Positions 51,825-60,393 of a DNA stretch of 64,000 nucleotides are shown piece after piece. The stretch's first letter is position 1. Each line of letters begins with the position of its first letter. The notes below the pieces were generated by a model. It searched no databases, was not told the DNA's origin, and saw only the letters and a list, made by a program, of their open reading frames with translations. The position numbers were made by a program, and so were the translations under genes. Origin of the DNA: Burkholderia cepacia (GTDB lineage Bacteria; Pseudomonadota; Gammaproteobacteria; Burkholderiales; Burkholderiaceae); assembly GCF_001718835.1 (NCBI RefSeq), contig NZ_CP013443.1, forward strand, positions 2,542,001 to 2,606,000, in the 5' to 3' direction.

Positions 51825-52594
51825 GCCCCCCGGGCCCAACGGCCGTTGGCTTTGCACTGCGTACCCCTGTGCTGTCATTCTTGCGTCGCGGCGCGCCCTC
51901 CCTGTTTCCGTGTCTCGTCTGCACACGAACGCGTCGCGCTATCGAATCGATCACGCATGAAAGCGCGATGCCTTCGATGAAGAAATAGACCAAGACATTT
52001 CGAAGATCAAGGCGCGAACCCGGCAGGAACACGAAACGTCGGGGCGGACTTTCCCGTAGTGCACGCGGGCGACGCGAACCCTTTCAGTACGCTGTTGCAC
52101 ATCTGTTACGCGCCACCGCAAACTGGCCTGCGCCGTGCGCCGACGGCCGGCGTCGACGGCAATGCGCGATCCCGTTGCACGCGCACCCGGCAGATGCCGC
52201 CCCACATGTGCGCGGCAAGCCGCGCCGGCCTGCGGTGCACCGATATCGGTTCCGATGTATCAGCCATGAAACGAAATACGCGCGATTCAGCGTGTTCGAC
52301 GCCCCGGCGCGTGGGTCGTCCACCCATGCGCAAGGTAGCCCGATCACTGGTACGTTATTTGCGTCTCCGCGAGGGACAGCATCGACGGCGCAGGCCGTCA
52401 CCCTATCGGGGACCGGCGTCGGCTACGACGCCGGCGTCGAGACCTGCGGCGGCCAGCCGAATCCCGGCATCGCGCTGCCCATGGGCGGCGCGTTGCCGAT
52501 TCCTGACCCGGCATCGTGAGGCCCGGGATGACGGCAGGCACACGGCCCACACGGCCGCGACACACGACAACGATCCGGATGCGCGAGGTAAGCG
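51825..52594. other. Divergent regulatory region between pelA and pelD
   Basis: Nearly 770 bp separate the two pel operons. It contains palindromes CCAACGGCCGTTGG (51836-51849, at the pelA start) and ACCGATATCGGT (52239-52250), and a sigma-54-like promoter towards pelD. Short frames here have no domain or conserved start and I do not call them. Confidence 0.5.
52348..52363 (+). promoter_or_regulatory. Candidate sigma-54 promoter for pelDEFG
   Basis: TGGTACGTTATTTGCG matches TGGCACGNNNNTTGCW with one change in the -24 block and one at the last base. GG and GC are ten bases apart, as required. The start would be near 52374, with a leader of about 220 nt to the pelD ATG. Confidence 0.55.
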
Positions 52595-54040
52595 ATGGCG
52601 ATCGACTCCAAATCGACACGACTCGGCGCGGGCATGAACGCACAGGCCGACGCGCCGCCGCGCATGCCGCGCCCCGGCCTGCGCGCGCGCTTGCTGCGGC
52701 GCGTGTCGGCCGCGCGTTTCGCGTCGCTGCTGCCGCGTGATCACGCGGCGGCGTATGTCGCGCTCGAAACGCTCGTGCTGTCCGTCGCCGTCTTCGCGCT
52801 GTGCCGCGTGCTGTCCCCTGCCGATCCGCTGCTGATCGGCAAGGCGTTCCCGTGGATGTGGCTACTGCCGCTGTTCGTCGCGCTGCGCTACGGCACCGTC
52901 GCCGGCCTCGGCGGCGGCGTGCTGCTGGGCGTCGCGTGGGGAGTGTTCTATGCGCGCCTGCCGCTCGCCGACGTGTTTCCGCGCGACTTCTTCGTCGGCG
53001 GCTTCATCACGATGCTGATCGCCGGCCAGTTCAGCGACACGTGGGCCGCGCGGCTGTCGCAGGCACGCGTGTCGAACGACTACCTGAGCGAACGCCTGTC
53101 CGTGCTGACGAACAACCAGTACCTGCTGCGGCTGTCGCACGACCAGCTCGAACAGGACTTGCTCGTTCGGCCGTCGACGCTACGCGACGCGCTCGCGCGG
53201 CTGCGCGAGATGATGCTGCACGACGCCGCCGGCGCGCACGCGCCGCTGCCCGGCGCACAGCGCTTTCTCGACACCGTTGCGCAGGCGTGCCAGATCGAGG
53301 CCGCGCAGATCCACGCGCTGCACGACGGCGTACCGGCCGCCGTGCCCGTCGCCGCGACCGGTGCGCCGTTCGATTTCCACGCCGACGATCCGCTCGTCGT
53401 CGCCGCGCTCGACGAGCTCGCGCTCGCGCACCTGCAGTCGCTCGACGCGCGCGACCGCGCACACACCCGCTATGTCGCGTGCGCGCCGCTGATCGGCGCC
53501 GGCGACGAAGTCATCGGCGTGCTCGTCGTGTCGCAGCTGCCGTTCCTCGCGCTGACCGCAGAGAACCTGCAGCTGATGTTCGTGATGGGCAGCTACTACG
53601 CGAACGGCGTGCATCACGCAGCCGTCACGCGAGACGTGCTGCAGGCGTTCCCGGATTGCCCCTACGACTTCGCGCTCGAATATGCACGGCTCGCCGACCT
53701 GCAGCGCACGAGCGGCATCGCGTCGTCCGTGGTGCGGCTGCAGTTCGGCGCGAGCCGCCAGGCGCAGGCGATCTTCGATCACGTCGAGCGGACCAATCTC
53801 GACTTTCACGTGCAGTGGGTCGTGCGTGCCGGCGGCACGTGCGCGCTGGTGTTCCTGATGCCGCTGTGCGACGAGGCCGCCGTGGACGCACAGCTGCAAC
53901 GGATCGAAACCGACGTGCGCAACCGCTTCGGCCTCGGCTTTGCGGACGCGCGCATCGTCGCGCGCTGGGCACCGCTCGCCGGCGCGCCGTCCGACGGCGC
54001 GCTGCGCCAAATCCTGGCCGACCGTGATGACCTCGCGTGA
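52595..54040 (+). CDS. pelD: PelD-like membrane receptor (GAF plus degenerate GGDEF)
   Basis: A 481-residue inner-membrane regulator of Pel synthesis. Four membrane segments (about 53-73, 86-100, 102-121 and 131-147) are followed by a coiled stretch (150-195), a GAF domain (about 220-345) and a degenerate GGDEF domain (about 360-470) with no GGDEF active site. In P. aeruginosa an RxxD site in this last domain binds cyclic-di-GMP; here the matching stretch appears to read R399-T-N-L-D403. GAGG lies seven bases upstream of the ATG. It overlaps pelE by 14 bp. Confidence 0.85.
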   Translation: MAIDSKSTRLGAGMNAQADAPPRMPRPGLRARLLRRVSAARFASLLPRDHAAAYVALETLVLSVAVFALCRVLSPADPLLIGKAFPWMWLLPLFVALRYGTVAGLGGGVLLGVAWGVFYARLPLADVFPRDFFVGGFITMLIAGQFSDTWAARLSQARVSNDYLSERLSVLTNNQYLLRLSHDQLEQDLLVRPSTLRDALARLREMMLHDAAGAHAPLPGAQRFLDTVAQACQIEAAQIHALHDGVPAAVPVAATGAPFDFHADDPLVVAALDELALAHLQSLDARDRAHTRYVACAPLIGAGDEVIGVLVVSQLPFLALTAENLQLMFVMGSYYANGVHHAAVTRDVLQAFPDCPYDFALEYARLADLQRTSGIASSVVRLQFGASRQAQAIFDHVERTNLDFHVQWVVRAGGTCALVFLMPLCDEAAVDAQLQRIETDVRNRFGLGFADARIVARWAPLAGAPSDGALRQILADRDDLA

Positions 54041-54923
54041 CCCTGCCCCGCGGGCGTCGCGCAACGCCCGCGCCCACACCACCCGCGCCGCGCCGTTGCG
54101 ACGGAGACCGACGTGGCCGGGCGGGCGGGCGCTGCTCGCGACGTGCGAGGCCGGCCGCTTCGTGGTCGACGCGATCGTGCGCCTCGCCGTGCGCCTGCAC
54201 GCGTTCGCGTTTCCGCATCTCGACGAAGGTGCGCTGATCGCGCTCGTGCGCGAGCCGCAGTTCGCGCCGCACCTGCTCGCGACGCTCTCGTATGCACAGG
54301 AGCATCAGGTGAAGGAAGGCCTGCTGAACCGGCAGGCGGCGGTCGGCCGCCGCGTGACCGCGCTCGTCGCGATGCAGACGATGCCGGTGCGCGCCGCCAG
54401 CCCGATCCTGCACGGGCTGCTGAACGATCCGGCCGACGACGTGCGCCTGCTTGCATACGGCATGCTCGACAAGAGCGAGAAGCGCGTCACGCAGCAGATC
54501 GACGTCGAACGTGCACGGCTCGCGCGGCGCCTGTCCGACGACGAACGCTGCCGCGTCGACAAGACGCTCGCCGAACTGTATTGCGAGCTGGTCTATGCGC
54601 GCCTCGTCGAAGGCGACCTCTATCGCAACGCAATCGAGCAGGGCGACGCGCACGCGGTGCGCGCGCTGCGCCACCAGCCGCTCGACGGCGCACTGTGGCG
54701 GCTGCGCGGCCGCCTCGCGTTCGAGACCGGCCGCCTCGACGACGCCGACGCGATGCTGAAAAAAGCGATCGATTGCGGCTTTCCGCGCATGCGGGTGCTG
54801 CCCTATCTCGCCGAGATCGCCTACCTGCGGCGCGACTACGCGGCGGTGCGGCGCTGCCTCGACGGCCTGCCGGCGGTGCCGCCTCACCGGCTCGCGCCGA
54901 TCGCCGACTACTGGAATACGTGA
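54027..54923 (+). CDS. pelE: PelE-like TPR protein
   Basis: A 298-residue protein between pelD and pelF, overlapping pelD by 14 bp. It has helical repeats near the C-terminus (RLRGRLAFETGRLDDADAML region and YLRRDYAAVRRCLDGLPAVPP) and one HEAT-like stretch. PelE of P. aeruginosa (about 329 residues) has two membrane helices before its TPRs; these are weak here (a moderately hydrophobic stretch near residues 40-65). It probably scaffolds the synthase complex with PelD and PelF. Assignment rests partly on position. Confidence 0.7.
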   Translation: MTSRDPAPRASRNARAHTTRAAPLRRRPTWPGGRALLATCEAGRFVVDAIVRLAVRLHAFAFPHLDEGALIALVREPQFAPHLLATLSYAQEHQVKEGLLNRQAAVGRRVTALVAMQTMPVRAASPILHGLLNDPADDVRLLAYGMLDKSEKRVTQQIDVERARLARRLSDDERCRVDKTLAELYCELVYARLVEGDLYRNAIEQGDAHAVRALRHQPLDGALWRLRGRLAFETGRLDDADAMLKKAIDCGFPRMRVLPYLAEIAYLRRDYAAVRRCLDGLPAVPPHRLAPIADYWNT

Positions 54924-54938
54924 CGAGGAACGTCCACC

Positions 54939-56612
54939 ATGATGCGCGACTCCGGTCTCGACACACACCCCGGCAAGCGGCCGGCCACCGTCACCGATGC
55001 GCTCGGCAACGTGCTGCCGCGCGCGGCGTGCGCGGACATCGGGCTGCTGCTCGAGGGCACCTATCCATACGTGAGCGGCGGCGTGTCGTCGTGGGTGCAC
55101 GAGATCATCCGCGCGTTTCCCGAGTACACGTTCGGCCTGTGCTTTCTCGGCAGCAAGCCGGACGACTATCCGAAGATGTCCTACCCGCTGCCGGCCAACG
55201 TCGTCCACCTCGAGGTTCATTACCTGTACGACGCCGATCCGCCGTCCGGGCCGGTGCGCAGCGTGCCCGGCAACCGCGACGCGTTCGAGCGGATCGCGCT
55301 GCTGCACGAACAGCTCCGGCGGCCCGCCGACGCGCCGCTCGACAACCGGCTCGTGCGGCGCGTCGTCGACGACCTGACCGACGAGCACCGGCTCGACGAG
55401 GCGCAGTTCCTGTACAGCCAGGAAGCGTGGACGTTCCTCACCGACCAGTATCGCGCGTACTGCAGCGACCCGTCGTTCTCCGACTATTTCTGGTCCGTGC
55501 GCCTGATGCACCGTCCGCTGTGGCAGCTCGCGCGCATCGCCGAGCAGCTGATCCCGATGCGCCTGTATCACGCGGTGTCGACCGGCTACGCGGGCTTTCT
55601 CGGCGCGTTGCTGCGGCACCGCCAGGGGCGGCCGCTGCTGATTTCCGAGCACGGCATCTACACGAAGGAACGCAAGATCGAGCTGTTCCAGAGCCAGTGG
55701 ATCCGCGACAACCGCAACCTGATCGAATACGACGCGTCGCATATCGGCTACTTCCACGAGATGTGGGCCCGCTTCTTCGAGGCGCTCGGCAAGATGACCT
55801 ACGCGGCCGCCGACGACATCGTCGCGCTGTACGAAGGCAACCGGCGCCGCCAGATCGTCGACGGCGCGCCGCCGCCGAAGACGCACACGATTCCGAACGG
55901 CGTCGACCTGCGCCGCCTCGCGCCGCTGCGCCGGCTGCGGCCGGCCAAGGCGCCTAAGGTGCTGTGCCTGATCGGGCGCGTCGTGCCGATCAAGGACGTG
56001 AAGACCTTCATCCGCGCGATGCTGACCGTGGTGCGGGCGATGCCGGACGCCGAGGCCTGGATCGCCGGGCCGGAAAGCGAAGACCCGTCGTACGCGGCCG
56101 AGTGCCGCGAACTGATCGACCGCCTCGGCCTCGCGGGCAAGGTGACGCTGCTCGGCATGCAGCGCATCGACGAGTTGCTGCCGAAGATCGGCGTGCTGGT
56201 GTTGAGCTCGATCTCGGAGGCGCTGCCGCTCGTGATCCTCGAGGCGTTCGCCGCGGGCGTGCCGGTCGTCACGACCGACGTCGGCGCGTGCTGCGCGCTG
56301 ATCCACGGCTCGGACGCCGACGATGCCGCGCTCGGCGCCGCGGGCCGGCTCGTGCCGATCGCGGACCCGGTCGCGCTCGCGCACGCGGCGCTCGCGCTGC
56401 TCGCCGACGACCACGCGTGGCGCGCGGCGCAAGCCGCCGGCATCGCACGCGTCGAGCGCTTCTATTCGCAGGAGCGGATGGTCGGCGCCTATCGCGCGCT
56501 GTACTCGATGCTGGCCGGCGCGCCGGACCGGCACATGCCGGACGCGGGACGCGCGGCCGGCGCCGCGTCGGCGTGTCCGTACGCGGGCACGCGGCCAGCG
56601 GCGCACGGCTAG
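54939..56612 (+). CDS. pelF: PelF glycosyltransferase (GT4)
   Basis: The cytoplasmic polymerising glycosyltransferase of the Pel system, 557 residues against about 507 in P. aeruginosa. The signature start EGTYPYVSGGVSSWVHEII and the acceptor-side SEHGIYTKERKIEL are diagnostic, and the GT4 nucleotide-sugar motif (SISEALPLVILEA) is near residue 425. It uses UDP-GalNAc-type donors. It is 15 bp after pelE. The Ala/Gly-rich tail after residue 525 is likely disordered. Confidence 0.95.
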   Translation: MMRDSGLDTHPGKRPATVTDALGNVLPRAACADIGLLLEGTYPYVSGGVSSWVHEIIRAFPEYTFGLCFLGSKPDDYPKMSYPLPANVVHLEVHYLYDADPPSGPVRSVPGNRDAFERIALLHEQLRRPADAPLDNRLVRRVVDDLTDEHRLDEAQFLYSQEAWTFLTDQYRAYCSDPSFSDYFWSVRLMHRPLWQLARIAEQLIPMRLYHAVSTGYAGFLGALLRHRQGRPLLISEHGIYTKERKIELFQSQWIRDNRNLIEYDASHIGYFHEMWARFFEALGKMTYAAADDIVALYEGNRRRQIVDGAPPPKTHTIPNGVDLRRLAPLRRLRPAKAPKVLCLIGRVVPIKDVKTFIRAMLTVVRAMPDAEAWIAGPESEDPSYAAECRELIDRLGLAGKVTLLGMQRIDELLPKIGVLVLSSISEALPLVILEAFAAGVPVVTTDVGACCALIHGSDADDAALGAAGRLVPIADPVALAHAALALLADDHAWRAAQAAGIARVERFYSQERMVGAYRALYSMLAGAPDRHMPDAGRAAGAASACPYAGTRPAAHG

Positions 56613-56728
56613 TGGCGCGCGGCGAGTGGCTGGCGGCGCGCGACAGGCGCCGCGAACGAAGGGCTTGCGCCGGTCGCCGGCGCGCCGCCGCGAGCGACGG
56701 CAACCGGCCCGGGACGAAGGAGCGATCG

Positions 56729-58099
56729 ATGTCAGCCATCGGAATCAAGCTGCGCCGGCTCGCCCGGCACAATTCGCTGCTCGGCGTCATGCGCGCGTAT
56801 ACGTATGCCGGGCTGGTCGGCGCCGGGCCGTGGATCTGGTCGATCGTCGGCATCCTGCTGGTCGGGCTACTCGGCGCGTCGCCGCTGTTGCCGAACGCGA
56901 TCGTGTCGGATTTCCAGGTGTCCGCGACCTACCTGATCGCCGCGAGCCTGATCGTCACCGGCCCGATGCAGCTCACGCTCACCCGCTTCACGAGCGACCG
57001 CCTGTTCGACCGGCAGCTCGACGCGATCCTGCCGAACTTCACCGGCGCGCTGCTCGCGGTCACGGCCGGCGCGATCATGCTGGGCCTGCTCGCCGCCGGC
57101 TTCGCGTTCGACGCGCAAAGCGCGCTGTACCGCGCGCTGATGGTCACCGGCTTCGCGCTGCTGTGCGACATCTGGATCGCCAGCGTGTTTCTCGCGGGGC
57201 TCAAGCAATACACCGGCATCCTGCGCGCGTTCTTCGTCGGCTACGCGGTGACGACGGTGGCCGCGGTCGCGCTGAAGCGCTTCGGCCTCGAAGGGCTGCT
57301 GTACGGTTTCGTGCTCGGCCAGACGCTGTTGCTGCTGTTGCTGCTGATCCGCGTCTACGGCGGCTTCTCGGCGTCGCGCGTGGTCTCGTTCGACCTGCTG
57401 CGGCGCGCGCATCACTATCCCGCGCTGCTGCTGATCGGCTTGCTGTACAACCTCGGCATCTGGATCGACAAGATCATGTTCTGGTATTCGCCGAGCTCCG
57501 GGCAGGCCGTGATCGGATCGTTGCATGCGTCGGTCATCTACGACATCCCGATCTTCCTCGCGTATCTCGCGATCACGCCGGGCATGGCGGTGTTCATGCT
57601 GCGCGTCGAGACCGAGTTCGCGGCGCATTACCGCGCATTCAACACCGCGATCCGCGAAGGCGGCTCGCTGCAGCAGATCGAGTACGCGCACGACGCGATG
57701 GCGCAGTCGCTGCGCAGCGCGCTGTTCGACATCGTCAAGGTGCAGGCGCTGACCGTGCTGGTCGTGCTCGCGACCGGCCCGCTGCTGCTCGAGGCGATGG
57801 GCATCTCGCGGCTCTACATGCCGCTGCTGTCGGTGCAGGTGATCGCGACCAGCCTGCAGATGGTGTTCCTCGCGATCATGAACAGCTTCATCTACCTCGA
57901 CCGGCAGCGGCCGGCGCTCGCGCTGATCGCGATGTTCTGCGCGCTGAACGGATGCCTGACCGCGGCGTCGCTCGCCGCCGGCCCGGTGTTCTACGGGTAC
58001 GGATTCGCGATCGCGCTGCTCGTCGTGGTGCTCGTCGGGATGAGCTGGCTGGACCGGAAGCTCGATACGCTCGAATACGAGATCTTCATGCTGCAGTAA
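56729..58099 (+). CDS. pelG: PelG inner-membrane exopolysaccharide transporter
   Basis: A 456-residue protein with about twelve membrane segments, the same length as P. aeruginosa PelG. The first segment AYTYAGLVGAGPWIWSIVGI is highly characteristic, and the MATE/MOP-like arrangement suggests it moves the nascent chain across the inner membrane with PelD, PelE and PelF. AAGGAG lies eight bases before the ATG. It is the last gene of pelDEFG. Confidence 0.95.
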   Translation: MSAIGIKLRRLARHNSLLGVMRAYTYAGLVGAGPWIWSIVGILLVGLLGASPLLPNAIVSDFQVSATYLIAASLIVTGPMQLTLTRFTSDRLFDRQLDAILPNFTGALLAVTAGAIMLGLLAAGFAFDAQSALYRALMVTGFALLCDIWIASVFLAGLKQYTGILRAFFVGYAVTTVAAVALKRFGLEGLLYGFVLGQTLLLLLLLIRVYGGFSASRVVSFDLLRRAHHYPALLLIGLLYNLGIWIDKIMFWYSPSSGQAVIGSLHASVIYDIPIFLAYLAITPGMAVFMLRVETEFAAHYRAFNTAIREGGSLQQIEYAHDAMAQSLRSALFDIVKVQALTVLVVLATGPLLLEAMGISRLYMPLLSVQVIATSLQMVFLAIMNSFIYLDRQRPALALIAMFCALNGCLTAASLAAGPVFYGYGFAIALLVVVLVGMSWLDRKLDTLEYEIFMLQ

Positions 58100-58139
58100 G
58101 CGGCGCGCACGCGCCGCGAGCTGCCATCCACGCAAGGCG

Positions 58140-58760
58140 TCACGCGTCGATCGGCGGCATCGGCCCTTGCCCGCGGATCCACGACCAGTTCGCGAGCTCG
58201 GCCATTTCCTTGTCACCGCGGCTGTCGCCGTACGCGAACAGCTGCCGCGGCGGATGCTCGCCCCACCACGCGCGCAGCCGCACGACCTTCTGCGGCCCCC
58301 AGCAGTTTTCACCGTCGAGCCGGCCGGCAAACGTGCCGCGCTCGAACGCGAGCCGCGTCGCGAGCACCGCATCGAAGCCGGCCGTCTTCGCCCACTTCTC
58401 CAGGTACAGCGACGGCGACGCGCTCACCAGCACGACTTCGTGCCCGCGTGCCCGGTGCTCGCGAATGCGTTCGAGCATTTCCGGACGCACGAGGCCCGGC
58501 AGGTCCGTCGCGACGAAGCGGCACGCGGCCGCCTCCAGCGCGTCCTCGCGCACGGGCCCGAACGCGAACGACGCGAACTTCGCTTTCGCGTCGCCGCGCG
58601 ACAGCAGCCCGGCCTTCATCGCGACGATCCACGGCAGTGCACGGAGCCCGGCCCATGCGAAGCGCGGCGTGCCGACCGCATAGCGGACGAAATGGCGGAA
58701 GCTGTCGGTCGTCGTGATGGTGCCGTCGAAATCGAATGCGGCAACGATGCGGTCGGTCAT
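58140..58760 (-). CDS. HAD superfamily phosphatase (HAD-IB, SerB-like)
   Basis: A 206-residue haloacid-dehalogenase phosphatase. Motif I is DFDGT (nucleophile D10, D12), motif II is SAS, and motif IV is GDSRGDKEM. The subfamily includes phosphoserine phosphatase-like and phosphatidylglycerophosphatase C-like enzymes; the substrate is not assigned. It converges with pelG 40 bp away and lies downstream of the pseudopilin operon, from which it is probably independent. Confidence 0.88.
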   Translation of the reverse strand: MTDRIVAAFDFDGTITTTDSFRHFVRYAVGTPRFAWAGLRALPWIVAMKAGLLSRGDAKAKFASFAFGPVREDALEAAACRFVATDLPGLVRPEMLERIREHRARGHEVVLVSASPSLYLEKWAKTAGFDAVLATRLAFERGTFAGRLDGENCWGPQKVVRLRAWWGEHPPRQLFAYGDSRGDKEMAELANWSWIRGQGPMPPIDA

Positions 58761-58836
58761 GAAAATCAGTCGGGAAGTCGTTCGGAAGCCCCCGAAGATA
58801 ACAGAGACTTCGCCGCGCGCGCCGATCCGCCGCGCG

Positions 58837-59442
58837 TCACCGCAACCCGGACCGCTGCTGCCCCGGCAGATACCCGCCGAACCCGGACAGGCTCGGCGCG
58901 CTGGCCGCCGCATCGGACGCGGCCTGCGCGGCGGCCGGCGCCGCATCGCCGGCCGGCATGGCCAGGCCCGGCGCGAGGTAAAGGAACTTCCACTTCGCGT
59001 AGGTCTCTTCGCCGTCGAAATCCGCGTATTGCCGCGGAAAGCCCGCACGCTTGACGGTGGCCCGGTCGACGCTGCTGTAGACGCCGTAGAAGCGGTCGGC
59101 TCGCCACAGGAACATCCAGTCGGCCCGGCCGGTCAGCGGGTCCGGATACGCGCGCCGCAGATGATGCATCGGCTTCGGGAAGCGGGTGTCGTCCACCAGA
59201 TCGTCGACGCTCGCCGGGTACGCGCGGGCCAGGCCGTAGTAGCGCACGATCGCCCTGCGGTACTGGTCGCCGGCGAACAGCAGCTGCTTCTCGTCTTCGC
59301 GGCGCCGTTGCAGCGCCCAGACGTCCAGCGCGCCGGCCAGCGCGATCGACATCAGCATCAGCGCGAGCAGCAGCGCGAGCAGCACGAGCCCGCGCTGACG
59401 CGCGGCATGCGCCCGGCACGCGGCCCGGCCGGCCGCGCTCAT
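58837..59442 (-). CDS. Pseudopilin-like protein lacking the conserved Glu5
   Basis: A 201-residue protein with an N-terminal prepilin-type signal: an 18-residue basic leader ending in QRG, then the hydrophobic helix LVLLALLLALMLMS. The glutamate at position 5 of mature pilins is replaced by alanine, as in GspK/PilX-type minor pilins that cap a filament. Its start overlaps the GspG-like gene by 4 bp. It ends the visible operon. Confidence 0.8.
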   Translation of the reverse strand: MSAAGRAACRAHAARQRGLVLLALLLALMLMSIALAGALDVWALQRRREDEKQLLFAGDQYRRAIVRYYGLARAYPASVDDLVDDTRFPKPMHHLRRAYPDPLTGRADWMFLWRADRFYGVYSSVDRATVKRAGFPRQYADFDGEETYAKWKFLYLAPGLAMPAGDAAPAAAQAASDAAASAPSLSGFGGYLPGQQRSGLR

Positions 59443-59828
59443 CGCGCCGCTCCCGCCGCGTGCGGCGGCTCGCCCTGCGCGCTGCTCGCGGGCGCCACGT
59501 CGTAGACCCCCGGCTTGGTCTCGTCCGGCGATGCGATCACCGCCCATTTGTCGTCGCCGTTCACGGGATCGACCGGGACCACGCGCAGGTAATGCCTCGC
59601 GACCAGTTCGTCGAGCGTCTCGGGATACTGGCCGTTGTCGCCGAAGTACTGGTCGATCGCGTTGCGCATCACCGCGATGTTCTGCTGCCGGACCTGCTCC
59701 TTGCCGCGTTCGATGCTGTGCAGGTAGCGCGGCACCGCCAGCGTCAGGAGCAGGCCGATGATGGCCATCACGACCACGATTTCGATCAGCGTGAAGCCGT
59801 GCGATCCGTGCATGCGAGCGGGTTTCAT
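59439..59828 (-). CDS. GspG-like pseudopilin (second copy)
   Basis: A 129-residue type II pseudopilin. An 11-residue leader ends in SHG and is followed by FTLIEIVVVMAIIGLLLTLAVP, with Glu5 present for assembly; PilD-type peptidase is expected to cut after the Gly. The C-terminal DKWAVIASPDE region is typical of GspG. It lies 13 bp after the preceding pseudopilin gene and overlaps the next one. Confidence 0.88.
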   Translation of the reverse strand: MKPARMHGSHGFTLIEIVVVMAIIGLLLTLAVPRYLHSIERGKEQVRQQNIAVMRNAIDQYFGDNGQYPETLDELVARHYLRVVPVDPVNGDDKWAVIASPDETKPGVYDVAPASSAQGEPPHAAGAAR

Positions 59829-59841
59829 GATGGGTGCACCG

Positions 59842-60390
59842 TCACCATTGTCTGTACGGGATGCCGTTGATGCCGACGCGCGCAGATTTCGACGTCACGT
59901 CGAACACGTCCTTGCCGGCCGCGTCGGTTCCGGACAATGCGCCGGACGATTCGCCGGACGCCCCGCCGGCCGCCTGATCCGGCGGCTGGCCGTAGGCGCG
60001 CACGTTCCAGGTCTCCTCGGCCGGCGTATCCGGGTCGCCGGTGAAGAACGGATCGCGCGGCACGCGGCGCAGGAACATCAGCAGGCCGCCCTTCGGGTCC
60101 CGCGCGTCCTTCACGCCCGTCACGAGCACGCCCAGCGACGGCGGATAGCCGGACGCCTCCGCGTCCTTTTCGATCTTCCCCGCGTCGCTCGCGTCCTTGT
60201 ACGCGTCGAGCGCGGTGCGGATCTCGCGCAACGCGGCGCTCAGCTCCTTCTCCTTCTGCCGCTGCACGACCAGCTCGGAAAACGGCATGATCGCGAGCGC
60301 GAGGATGCCCACGAGCGCGAGCGTGATCACCATCTCGATCAGCGTGAAGCCGCGCCGGGCGTGACGCCCCGTGCCGTTCCGGGTGGCCAC
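59842..60390 (-). CDS. GspG-like pseudopilin (first copy)
   Basis: A 182-residue prepilin-like protein with a 14-residue leader ending in ARRG and the helix FTLIEMVITLALVGILALAI, Glu5 included. The GspG-type helix is followed by DPKGGLLMFLRRVPRDPFF, a segment common to pseudopilins of type II-like systems. It begins 3 bp after the secretin stop codon, so the genes are tightly coupled. Confidence 0.88.
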   Translation of the reverse strand: MATRNGTGRHARRGFTLIEMVITLALVGILALAIMPFSELVVQRQKEKELSAALREIRTALDAYKDASDAGKIEKDAEASGYPPSLGVLVTGVKDARDPKGGLLMFLRRVPRDPFFTGDPDTPAEETWNVRAYGQPPDQAAGGASGESSGALSGTDAAGKDVFDVTSKSARVGINGIPYRQW

Positions 60391-60393
60391 GGC

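Noticed and set aside
52175..52519. A 114-codon frame in the pelA-pelD gap
   Set aside because: No ribosome site, no domain, and the candidate sigma-54 promoter lies inside it. A leader RNA is more likely.
52374..52594. A cyclic-di-GMP riboswitch in the pelD leader
   Set aside because: I looked for the GEMM core motifs and could not find them. Hairpins are possible, but no known riboswitch pattern is visible.
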